Shown: one piece after another, positions 1 through 6,350 of the stretch
Layout: every line of letters starts with the position of its first letter
How positions within the stretch are numbered: position 1 is the stretch's first letter
Assembly: GCA_039199225.1 (NCBI GenBank)
Contig: JBCCSZ010000051.1
Span: 1 to 30,435 of the forward strand
Length of the DNA stretch: 30,435 bases
Direction: 5' to 3'
Source of the DNA: JBCCSZ01 sp039199225
Lineage (GTDB): Bacteria > Bacteroidota > Bacteroidia > Chitinophagales > Saprospiraceae
The notes under the pieces: generated by a model
Told to the model about the DNA's origin: nothing
Databases searched by the model: none
What the model saw: the letters and a program-made list of their open reading frames with translations, nothing else
Program-made: the position numbers and the translations under genes

Positions 1-1
1 A

Positions 2-292
2 GAATATCTACCGGAGACCGGTGCTTTAGGCATGTCTTTGATTGGTGGTGCGGGTATGTTCTCCATGTCGATTTGGAATCCTGTCATTGGGAGTTGGTTG
101 CAAGGGGCGCGCGAAACAGCGATGGCGACGGGCGTTACCGGAGCAGAGGCCGATTTGATTGCCGGACAAGCAACCCTGAGCATCCTGGCATTGATTCCCG
201 CCACTTTGATCCTCTTTTTTGGTGGCCTGTATTTTTATATGCGCGGCAAAGAAAAACCGGCCATTTTACATGGACAGGTAGAACAAGCATAA
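2..292 (+). CDS. MFS sugar transporter, C-terminal fragment (5' end outside window)
   Basis: This is the last 96 codons of a major facilitator superfamily transporter; the reading frame is open from base 2 and the start lies upstream of the window. The fragment holds a conserved loop (ETGALGM followed by a GGAGMF segment), then a final hydrophobic helix around ILALIPATLILFF and a short charged tail, which is how Bacteroidota sugar MFS carriers commonly end. It would sit in the inner membrane and import a sugar or related solute by proton symport (family knowledge). The neighbouring xylose isomerase and Gfo/Idh genes suggest a carbohydrate substrate, but the fragment cannot tell which. The in-frame ATG at 32 is internal, not the start. 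A terminator hairpin follows 17 bases after the stop. Confidence 0.75.
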   Translation, partial: EYLPETGALGMSLIGGAGMFSMSIWNPVIGSWLQGARETAMATGVTGAEADLIAGQATLSILALIPATLILFFGGLYFYMRGKEKPAILHGQVEQA

Positions 293-308
293 CGAAAAAA
301 CACCATAA

Positions 309-344
309 AAAAAGCCCGCTCGGAATGTTCCGGACGGGCTTTTT
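309..344. terminator. Bidirectional Rho-independent terminator between MFS gene and xylA
   Basis: The arms AAAAAGCCCG and CGGGCTTTTT enclose an inner CGGAA-TG-TTCCG stem, with one mismatch and one G-U pair between them. The A-run on one side and T-run on the other let it work in both directions. It lies between the stop codons of two convergent genes. Confidence 0.85.
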
Positions 345-373
345 CTGTAGACCATATTATCTACTGGCTAAAA

Positions 374-1702
374 TCAGATGTATTGATTGATGATGCATTC
401 ATACAACTCCTGTTTGCCACTCTTTGGCGTCGGCTCTCCATTTTGAATGGCAATGTCACGTAAATCTTCCAAGGTGAGCTTGCCCTCTTCGAAATGCTTC
501 CCATGTTCTGCGTCATATGAACTGTAGCGATCTTGTCGCATTTTGCGGTAGGGTGATTTTTCAAGAATGTCTTCTGCAATGAGTAAGGCGCGGGCAAAGG
601 CGTCCATTCCTCCGATGTGGGCGATGAATAAATCCTCCAGGTCGATGGAGTTGCGTCGGACTTTGGCATCGAAGTTTACACCCCCACTCTTAAATCCACC
701 ATTTTCAAGAATGACCAACATGGCCTCCGTCAGCTCGTACAGGTCCATCGGAAACTGATCGGTATCCCAGCCATTTTGATAATCTCCCCGGTTGGCATCT
801 ATGCTTCCCAAGAGTCCCGCGTTGGCAGCCACTTGTAACTCGTGTGCAAAAGTATGGCTGGCCAAGGTGGCGTGATTGACTTCTATATTCAATTGAAAAT
901 CATCCATCAGATCGAACTCGCGCAGGAAAGCAGTGACGGTAGCAGAGTCAAAATCGTATTGATGCTTCATGGGTTCCATCGGTTTGGGCTCAATCAGGAA
1001 AACACCTTTGAAACCCTGCTTGCGTCCATAATCACGAGCCAGGTGTAAAAAGCGTGCTAGGTGTTCCTGCTCGCGCTTCATGTCTGTATTGAGCAAAGAC
1101 ATGTAACCCTCGCGACCACCCCAGAACACATAATTTTGTCCTCCAAGTGCAATGGTTGCGTCAAGGGCATTTTTCACTTGAGTTGCCGCATAAGTCAGCA
1201 CGGCAAAATCCGGATTGGTGGAAGCACCATTCATGTATCTTGGATTGCCAAAAAGGTTAGCCGTTCCCCAGAGCAACTGTACACCCGAAGCCTTTTGTTT
1301 TTCTGCCGCATACTCCACCATGATTTGAAGACGTCGTTCAGACTCGGCAATGGTCGGCCCTTCATTCACCAAATCAAAATCGTGGAAGCAATAAAAGGGC
1401 GCACCAATTTTGGTAAAAAACTCAAAGGCCGCATCCATTTTATTCTTGCCTTGCTCGACCGGATCGCTGGCTGCCAACCAAGGCATAGGACGTGTCCCAA
1501 CACCAAAAGGATCGGCCCCGGTACCACAGAAGCTGTGCCAATAGCTGATGGCAAAACGCAGATACTCTTTCATGGTTTTGCCTCGGATGATTTTATTTTC
1601 ATCGTAGTATTTAAAGGCCAACGGATTGTCTGAACCCTTGCCTTCAAAAGAAATTTTGTCGATCCCAGGAAAGTAAGTTTTGGTTCCTGTTACTACACTC
1701 AT
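374..1702 (-). CDS. xylA: Xylose isomerase
   Basis: Converts D-xylose to D-xylulose (and glucose to fructose) in the cytoplasm, the first step of the isomerase route into the pentose phosphate pathway. The 442-residue product matches the longer class II enzymes of Bacteroidota. The active-site segment FYCFHDFDL places the catalytic pair at His107 and Asp110. Metal ligands are readable as Glu238 (FLIEPKP), Glu274 and His277 (NIEVNHATLA), Asp302 (SIDANRGD), Asp313 and Asp315 (GWDTDQFP) and Asp345 (NFDAKVRR). The substrate-site segment VFWGGREGY is at 192-200. Nothing is missing, so the enzyme should be active. It is transcribed alone, convergent with an MFS carrier and divergent from the Gfo/Idh operon; no xylulokinase gene lies in the window. 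No clear Shine-Dalgarno precedes the start. A candidate promoter is at 1756-1791. Confidence 0.97.
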   Translation of the reverse strand: MSVVTGTKTYFPGIDKISFEGKGSDNPLAFKYYDENKIIRGKTMKEYLRFAISYWHSFCGTGADPFGVGTRPMPWLAASDPVEQGKNKMDAAFEFFTKIGAPFYCFHDFDLVNEGPTIAESERRLQIMVEYAAEKQKASGVQLLWGTANLFGNPRYMNGASTNPDFAVLTYAATQVKNALDATIALGGQNYVFWGGREGYMSLLNTDMKREQEHLARFLHLARDYGRKQGFKGVFLIEPKPMEPMKHQYDFDSATVTAFLREFDLMDDFQLNIEVNHATLASHTFAHELQVAANAGLLGSIDANRGDYQNGWDTDQFPMDLYELTEAMLVILENGGFKSGGVNFDAKVRRNSIDLEDLFIAHIGGMDAFARALLIAEDILEKSPYRKMRQDRYSSYDAEHGKHFEEGKLTLEDLRDIAIQNGEPTPKSGKQELYECIINQYI

Positions 1703-2240
1703 AGGGGGTGATTTTAAAATGTGGGAAGATGAATTTCAAAAATGTTTAGGCATCTCAAAGATAAGTAGCCAAATGAAGAAACTGGTACAAAAGTCATTTT
1801 CATTCAATGCTTTTGCCATCCAGGCTGCGCCTCATTTGGAAAGAAGCCCTTGAGCGGAATATTTACTATGAAAAAATAAGTTTTTTTTCAGAAATCCTTT
1901 GGCTTTCTCGCTCTTTTTGTAAAAGTCGTTTGCATCGAAAAGCCAGAAAATTCTTTTTGCACAGAAATCAAAAAGTTTTTTGTTCTCTATCCGATGGAGT
2001 TCAAAAAAATCCTTATTATTAGGTGTTGTTAAAAAAATGCTGATGAGACCAGTTACGAATACATCTTTCAACGAAAGGGCATTGCAAATCAGACGCAACA
2101 AAACACAAAACGAAAAACACAAAATCAGCTTTCAATTTTTTTTAGCCACTTGTCTCATCGTGGCTTTGCTCTTTTTCTTACCCAGTGCCTTACAGGTATC
2201 CTCTGCAAGTATTTAAAATCCTGAATTACAACCGCAAATT
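1703..2240. other. Divergent intergenic region xylA / Gfo-Idh gene, with one doubtful small ORF
   Basis: This 538-base AT-rich stretch separates two divergent sugar genes and should hold both promoters. The xylA-side candidate is listed separately; no convincing TAnnTTTG element was found for the rightward operon. One open frame on the plus strand, 2037-2216, would encode 59 residues with a charged first half and a single hydrophobic segment (FFLATCLIVALLFFLPSAL), ending 24 bases before the oxidoreductase start. It could be a small membrane protein, but its low-complexity AT-rich composition and lack of recognisable family leave it unsupported. Confidence 0.5.
1756..1791 (-). promoter_or_regulatory. 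Candidate Bacteroidota promoter for xylA
   Basis: On the minus strand TATCTTTG (1756-1763) fits the TAnnTTTG -7 element of the Bacteroidota primary sigma factor. A TTTG (1788-1791) lies 24 bases upstream, a slightly long spacer for the -33 element. Transcription would begin about 45 bases before the xylA start. Assigned by motif only. Confidence 0.35.
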
Positions 2241-3392
2241 ATGAATCGAAAAATCAGAATGGGAATGGTCGGCGGCGGCCGTGGTGCATTTATTGGAGCT
2301 GTCCACAGAATGGCAGCAGCTATTGACGGAGAAATCGAATTGGTGTGTGGCGCCTTCAGTAGCGATCCTAAAAAATCAAAGCTTTCTGGCCAAGACCTAA
2401 TGCTACCAGCGGAGCGCGTCTATGGTAGTTTTGAAGAAATGATCCTAGAGGAAAAGAAATTGCCGGAAGGCGAACGGATGGATTTTGTTTCCATCGTAAC
2501 CCCTAACCACGTTCATTTCCCACCAGCAAAGATGGCGCTTGAAAATGGCTTCCACGTTGTGTGCGACAAGCCTTTGTGCTTTAACATGAAGGAAGCCAAG
2601 GCCCTCGTCAAATTGGTTGAAAAAACGGGATTGATTTTCGCACTGACCCACAACTACACCGGATACCCAATGGTGAAGCACGCTCGTTGGATGGTCCAAA
2701 AAGGTAAGATTGGAGAGGTCCGAAAGGTCGTTGTCGAATATCCCCAGGGCTGGCTTTCTACGAAGGTGGAAGCCTCCAACCAAAAGCAAGCTTCCTGGCG
2801 AACCGACCCCAAACGCTCCGGTGCAGCCGGCGCCATGGGAGACATTGGAACACATGCCGAGAACCTGGCAGAGTACATCACCGGCCTACAGATCAAAAGG
2901 CTATGTGCCGACATCAATACCTTTGTACCAGGCCGACTGCTCGACGACGATGGCAATGTTTTTCTGGAATACGACAATGGCGCAAAAGGCATTCTATTCG
3001 CCAGTCAGATTGCTGCCGGTGAAGAAAACAATCTCCGGATTCGCGTCTATGGAGAGAAAGGAGGTCTGGAATGGCACCAGCAAGAACCCAATACCTTGCT
3101 TGTCAAATGGCTCGATAAACCAACGGAAATCCTGCGGACCGGTGGCAGCAAGCTCAGCCCAAGCGCCCAGGCCCACACCCGCATCCCTGCTGGTCATCCG
3201 GAAGGCTACCTCGAAGCATTCGCCAATGTCTATCGCAACTTTGCTTATTGCGTACGCGCCAGGCTCAACGGCAAAAAAGTCAAGGAAGTCTACACAGATT
3301 TTCCAACCGTCGAAGATGGTTTGCGCGGAATGCAATTCATCGACCGGGTTATTGCTTCTGGAAAAAGCAAACAAAAGTGGGTAAAATTTTAA
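2241..3392 (+). CDS. Gfo/Idh/MocA family NAD(P)-dependent oxidoreductase
   Basis: A 383-residue dehydrogenase of the glucose-fructose oxidoreductase / inositol dehydrogenase superfamily, acting in the cytoplasm on a sugar, cyclitol or derivative. The N-terminal Rossmann fold starts at residue 5 with the dinucleotide motif GGGRGAFIG (11-19). SIVTPNHVH (84-92) and the family motif CDKPLCFN (108-115, catalytic-type Lys110) follow. The C-terminal domain carries GDIGTHAENL (200-209), in which Asp201 and His205 occupy the positions of the catalytic Asp/His pair of inositol dehydrogenase. The gene is 23 bases upstream of a sugar isomerase/epimerase on the same strand, a pairing often seen in Bacteroidota carbohydrate clusters, and the two are probably cotranscribed. 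The substrate cannot be read from sequence; oxidation of a sugar at C3 or of a cyclitol is possible (inference). Confidence 0.9.
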   Translation: MNRKIRMGMVGGGRGAFIGAVHRMAAAIDGEIELVCGAFSSDPKKSKLSGQDLMLPAERVYGSFEEMILEEKKLPEGERMDFVSIVTPNHVHFPPAKMALENGFHVVCDKPLCFNMKEAKALVKLVEKTGLIFALTHNYTGYPMVKHARWMVQKGKIGEVRKVVVEYPQGWLSTKVEASNQKQASWRTDPKRSGAAGAMGDIGTHAENLAEYITGLQIKRLCADINTFVPGRLLDDDGNVFLEYDNGAKGILFASQIAAGEENNLRIRVYGEKGGLEWHQQEPNTLLVKWLDKPTEILRTGGSKLSPSAQAHTRIPAGHPEGYLEAFANVYRNFAYCVRARLNGKKVKEVYTDFPTVEDGLRGMQFIDRVIASGKSKQKWVKF

Positions 3393-3415
3393 AAGCGAAA
3401 TTAACTTAACAAACC

Positions 3416-4471
3416 ATGAAAACGATAAAAGGACCTGCCATTTTTCTGGCTCAATTTGTTGGTGATGAAGCGCCATTTGACACCTTACCGAATATGTGTG
3501 AATGGGCTGCCGGCCTTGGTTATAAAGGCATCCAAATTCCAACCTGGGCCTCCCAATTGATCGATCTGAAGAAAGCTGCCAGCAGTAAAAAATATTGTAG
3601 CGAGTTGAAAGGACTTGTCGAATCATACGGATTGCAAATCACGGAATTGTCTACCCATCTGCAAGGACAACTCGTCGCTGTTCATCCGGCTTACGACATA
3701 CAGTTCGATGCTTTTGCACCAAAGGAAGTACACAACAACCCCAAGGCTCGTACCCGTTGGGCTGTACAGCAACTCAAGTGGGCCGCCAAAGCCAGTGCCA
3801 ACCTGGGCCTGAATGCACACGTCACCTTTTCAGGCGCGCTCATTTGGCATACGATGTACCCTTGGCCACAGCGCCCCGCCGGCTTGGTCAAAGATGCCTT
3901 CGCCGAACTGGCCAAACGCTGGAAGCCCATCCTCAACGAATTCGATAAGGCCGGTGTCGATCTCTGTTACGAAATCCATCCAGGCGAAGACTTGCACGAT
4001 GGCATCACCTTCGAAATGTTTTTGGAAGCAACTGGCAACCATCCTCGTTGCAACATCTTATACGACCCCAGTCACTTCGTCCTACAGTGTATGGACTACC
4101 TGGAATACATCGACATTTACCACGAACGCATCAAGATGTTCCACGTCAAGGATGCAGAATTCAATCCGACTGGCCGCTCTGGTGTTTATGGTGGTTATCA
4201 GGGGTGGATCGATCGCCCAGGCCGCTTCCGCTCTTTGGGAGATGGACAGGTTGATTTCAAGTCGATCTTCAGCAAGCTGAGCCAATACGACTTCGATGGC
4301 TGGGCGGTGCTGGAATGGGAGTGCTGCATCAAAGATGCCGAGCAGGGCGCACGTGAAGGAGCCGTTTTCATCCAAGACCACATCATCGAGGTAGCCAAGC
4401 GCGCTTTTGATGATTTTGCTGGCAGCGGATCGGACAAAAAGTTGAATCAAAAAATCATGGGCTTGGGCTAG
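3416..4471 (+). CDS. Sugar phosphate isomerase/epimerase family protein (xylose-isomerase-like TIM barrel)
   Basis: A 351-residue protein of the AP-endonuclease-2 / xylose-isomerase-like TIM-barrel family, which includes ketose epimerases, inosose dehydratases and related metal enzymes. Likely metal and catalytic residues stand at barrel-strand ends: Glu186 and His188 (CYEIHPGED), Asp217 and His220 (LYDPSHF), His243 and Asp246 (MFHVKDAEF), and Glu300 (AVLEWE). The loop at 253-275, rich in Gly, Arg and Tyr, is typical of the subgroup encoded beside Gfo/Idh dehydrogenases. It lies directly downstream of such a dehydrogenase and is followed by a strong hairpin terminator, so the two genes form a complete operon. 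They probably act on successive intermediates of one sugar or cyclitol; the exact reaction is not determinable here. No signal peptide is seen, so it is cytoplasmic. Confidence 0.88.
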   Translation: MKTIKGPAIFLAQFVGDEAPFDTLPNMCEWAAGLGYKGIQIPTWASQLIDLKKAASSKKYCSELKGLVESYGLQITELSTHLQGQLVAVHPAYDIQFDAFAPKEVHNNPKARTRWAVQQLKWAAKASANLGLNAHVTFSGALIWHTMYPWPQRPAGLVKDAFAELAKRWKPILNEFDKAGVDLCYEIHPGEDLHDGITFEMFLEATGNHPRCNILYDPSHFVLQCMDYLEYIDIYHERIKMFHVKDAEFNPTGRSGVYGGYQGWIDRPGRFRSLGDGQVDFKSIFSKLSQYDFDGWAVLEWECCIKDAEQGAREGAVFIQDHIIEVAKRAFDDFAGSGSDKKLNQKIMGLG

Positions 4472-4507
4472 ATGAGTCCTTGTTTTCGGCCATTGCTCAT
4501 TCTTTGT

Positions 4508-4537
4508 AAGGGGTATTCTGTGTTCAGGATACCCCTT
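4508..4537 (+). terminator. Hairpin terminator ending the Gfo/Idh-isomerase operon
   Basis: The arms AAGGGGTATTCTG and CAGGATACCCCTT pair over 13 positions (one G-U) around a TGTT loop, 36 bases after the isomerase stop. A short T-containing tract follows. It also marks the left edge of the AT-rich toxin-antitoxin island. Confidence 0.75.
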
Positions 4538-4567
4538 ATTAATTTGTCTGAGTTTACAATCAATTTA

Positions 4568-4603
4568 TTGACACTTCTCTAAAAATCATCTAAATAGTGT
4601 CAA
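4568..4603. promoter_or_regulatory. Inverted repeat, candidate autoregulatory operator of the toxin-antitoxin operon
   Basis: TTGACACT (4568-4575) and AGTGTCAA (4596-4603) form perfect 8-base inverted arms separated by 20 bases, centred about 85 bases upstream of the putative toxin start. HTH antitoxins of the HigA type usually repress their own operon through such palindromes in the promoter. The identification rests on symmetry and position only. Confidence 0.45.
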
Positions 4604-4670
4604 AAATATCTTTTTAGTATGTAATTTTACACAGCCAAATTTGAATAACTACTAGATACTTAACTTAAAA

Positions 4671-5192
4671 GTGAATACTTTTGCTATAATTGAAATCTTC
4701 AAGACCTTCGAAAAGGTTAATTTCTATACTGTTAGGTTAGAAATAGATCAGGAGCCCGAAGAATTAAGTGAAACAGACAAGTTCCTTTTGAAATTCAATG
4801 ATGGCAAGGGTCTCATCTATGAGGAATTTGGGGTTATACTCAAGCTGATTAAGATCATAGGCCGTAGAGGTGCTAAAGATATTTTTTTCAGATTTGAAGA
4901 TATGGCACTTGCCTTGCCGTCGAAGCCCAGCAAAAGGATAGCAGGTGTTCAGGTGATGATGGACTCAACCTTGCGACTGTATTGTGTCAAGATCAGTGAA
5001 AGCATTGTCATCCTTTGCAATGGAGGCATCAAAACGACCCATAAAGCAACGGACTGTCCAAATGTGAGTAGCCACTTTAGGCTTGCCAATCTCATTGCTA
5101 AAAAGGTATATGAACAACTGAAGATAGGAATGATCCGATTAGATGAAAAGACGCTTATTTCAGACGATCCAGAAATTGGCTTTTACATATAA
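4671..5192 (+). CDS. Putative HigB/RelE-like toxin of a type II toxin-antitoxin pair
   Basis: A 173-residue cytoplasmic protein, not named with certainty. The start is a GTG; no upstream ATG in frame is available after the preceding stops. The core at about 70-140 contains RFEDMALALPSK, then strands LRLYCVKISE and SIVILCNGGIK, then TDCPNVSSHFRLAN. The pattern of two adjacent strands followed by a lysine-rich turn and a helix resembles RelE/HigB-fold mRNA interferases, and very similar small hypothetical proteins in Bacteroidota sit directly before an HTH gene (from memory). The next gene begins 12 bases downstream and encodes such an HTH protein, giving the toxin-first order of higBA loci. 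Which residues would be catalytic cannot be fixed. The region is visibly AT-richer than its neighbours, compatible with horizontal transfer. Confidence 0.6.
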   Translation: MNTFAIIEIFKTFEKVNFYTVRLEIDQEPEELSETDKFLLKFNDGKGLIYEEFGVILKLIKIIGRRGAKDIFFRFEDMALALPSKPSKRIAGVQVMMDSTLRLYCVKISESIVILCNGGIKTTHKATDCPNVSSHFRLANLIAKKVYEQLKIGMIRLDEKTLISDDPEIGFYI

Positions 5193-5204
5193 ATCTACAG
5201 AAAT

Positions 5205-5618
5205 ATGCCCAGTAAGTTTTTTGACCAGATAGAAAAAGAAGTTCCAAAATATTTGGAAATATTTGCCAGCAAGTCATTGGATATCATTGAGCAAATCCAT
5301 CTTAGTCTGGCTGAGTCTGGTATGACACAGAAAGACTTGGCCAGTTCCCTCGGAAAATCAGAATCTGAAATTAGCAAGTGGTTGTCTGGAGGACATAATA
5401 TTACCCTCAAGACAATTGCCAAAATAGAAGATGCCCTAGATGATGAAATAATCGTTACGCCTAAAAAAGCCTCTGAAAGATTTGAACTCATTCGATACGA
5501 GGACAGGCTGAAGTTAAAAAACATCTTGGCAGATAAGAAACTTCACATACATTCCAGGACAAAAGGCCGAATTCATAAAAATAGAGATGATTTTTCAAAG
5601 TTCAAGCCTCTTTTCTAG
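5205..5618 (+). CDS. HigA-like XRE-family HTH antitoxin with C-terminal extension
   Basis: A 137-residue DNA-binding protein. Residues about 28-80 form a Cro/C1-type helix-turn-helix: MTQKDLASSLGKSESEISKW spans the two central helices and is followed by ITLKTIAKIEDAL. The N-terminal 27 residues look helical. After the HTH comes a basic tail of about 54 residues (84-137) ending SKFKPLF, longer than the minimal fold needs. By family logic it would bind and neutralise the upstream toxin and repress the operon through the inverted repeat at 4568-4603. In toxin-antitoxin-chaperone modules the antitoxin carries such a C-terminal chaperone-addiction segment; the tail here is a candidate, since a SecB-like gene follows 122 bases downstream. 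The HTH call is firm; the antitoxin role is inferred from context. Confidence 0.8.
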   Translation: MPSKFFDQIEKEVPKYLEIFASKSLDIIEQIHLSLAESGMTQKDLASSLGKSESEISKWLSGGHNITLKTIAKIEDALDDEIIVTPKKASERFELIRYEDRLKLKNILADKKLHIHSRTKGRIHKNRDDFSKFKPLF

Positions 5619-5740
5619 TCAATCAACTAACCCAAATTGCGATGAACGAAAGATTTTATAAGCACCCCTTGGTTTCGCTGTAAACGCCCGAGTTAAAGGC
5701 TTTTTTCTGAGTGAATCGCAACTTGAATTAACCATAAGAA

Positions 5741-6241
5741 ATGCCGCTGGAAAATAAAATACTGATGAGTCTCATCACATTTAAAGAAGTAAATTTTTCT
5801 TTACGTGACATTGGATATTTAGACAATATCGCAGTAAATAGAAATCGACTATTATTTGATGTAGATTTCGATGTGAGGCTAAAAGAAAAGGAGCATGTAG
5901 AAATACTTTTGCACATAGAATATGTGCATCTCATCGATGAAAACACAAAAGAATTAACACCAATATTTCACGGAGATTTCATCAGTATTTTCAAAATGGA
6001 TGCTGTAAGAGAATATCTAGCTACAGAGGGTGAAAATGTATTATTAAAAAAAGAGGTTTTAGAATCGATGCTCGGTATTACGGTCTCTACTACGAGAGGT
6101 TACCTACTGGCCAAAACAAAAGGGAGCGCCATTTATGACTTTCCTCTACCTATCATATATCCCCAAGAACTGATCGACAGCAAGCTAGAAAAGGAGGAAA
6201 TCTACGGAGATTTCTTTCCCATTACAAATCGCGATAAATAG
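5741..6241 (+). CDS. Putative SecB-like chaperone of a toxin-antitoxin-chaperone module
   Basis: A 166-residue protein without signal peptide. Its layout follows SecB: an N-terminal strand (ITFKEVNFSLRDI, 12-24), a beta-rich middle of alternating polar and hydrophobic residues (about 35-65), an aromatic/hydrophobic stretch PIFHGDFISIFKM (74-86) at the place of SecB's central sheet, an acidic helix (98-118), then TTRGYLLAKTKG and DFPLPIIYP (133-141), matching SecB's helix-TRG-P-LNLAPVNF ending. SecB keeps client proteins unfolded for export; SecB-like members next to higBA genes instead protect the antitoxin. An alternative in-frame ATG at 5765 (MSLITFKE) would remove eight residues and fits SecB starts equally well. 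The match is by eye and remote; it could be an unrelated beta-rich protein. Confidence 0.5.
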   Translation: MPLENKILMSLITFKEVNFSLRDIGYLDNIAVNRNRLLFDVDFDVRLKEKEHVEILLHIEYVHLIDENTKELTPIFHGDFISIFKMDAVREYLATEGENVLLKKEVLESMLGITVSTTRGYLLAKTKGSAIYDFPLPIIYPQELIDSKLEKEEIYGDFFPITNRDK

Positions 6242-6267
6242 TTCAACCAATACATAAATATTAAAGT

Positions 6268-6295
6268 CGGGCTTTCCAGTTATCTGGAAAGCCCG
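6268..6295. terminator. Perfect 12-bp hairpin between convergent genes
   Basis: CGGGCTTTCCAG and CTGGAAAGCCCG pair perfectly around a TTAT loop, 26 bases after the SecB-like gene and before the convergent receptor gene's stop. No strong T-run follows in either direction, so termination is probable rather than certain. It is the right edge of the AT-rich island. Confidence 0.6.
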
Positions 6296-6350
6296 CGCCA
6301 ATGGGTTGTCAATCATATTACGTATGCGTTGAGTCTTAACCCATGTTCCT

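Noticed and set aside
1061..1633. 190-codon plus-strand open frame
   Set aside because: It is antisense to xylose isomerase, whose catalytic and metal residues are all intact on the other strand.
2710..3384. 224-codon plus-strand open frame in another phase
   Set aside because: It is inside the Gfo/Idh gene, is Pro/Ser/Thr-rich without motifs, and arises from codon bias of the real frame.
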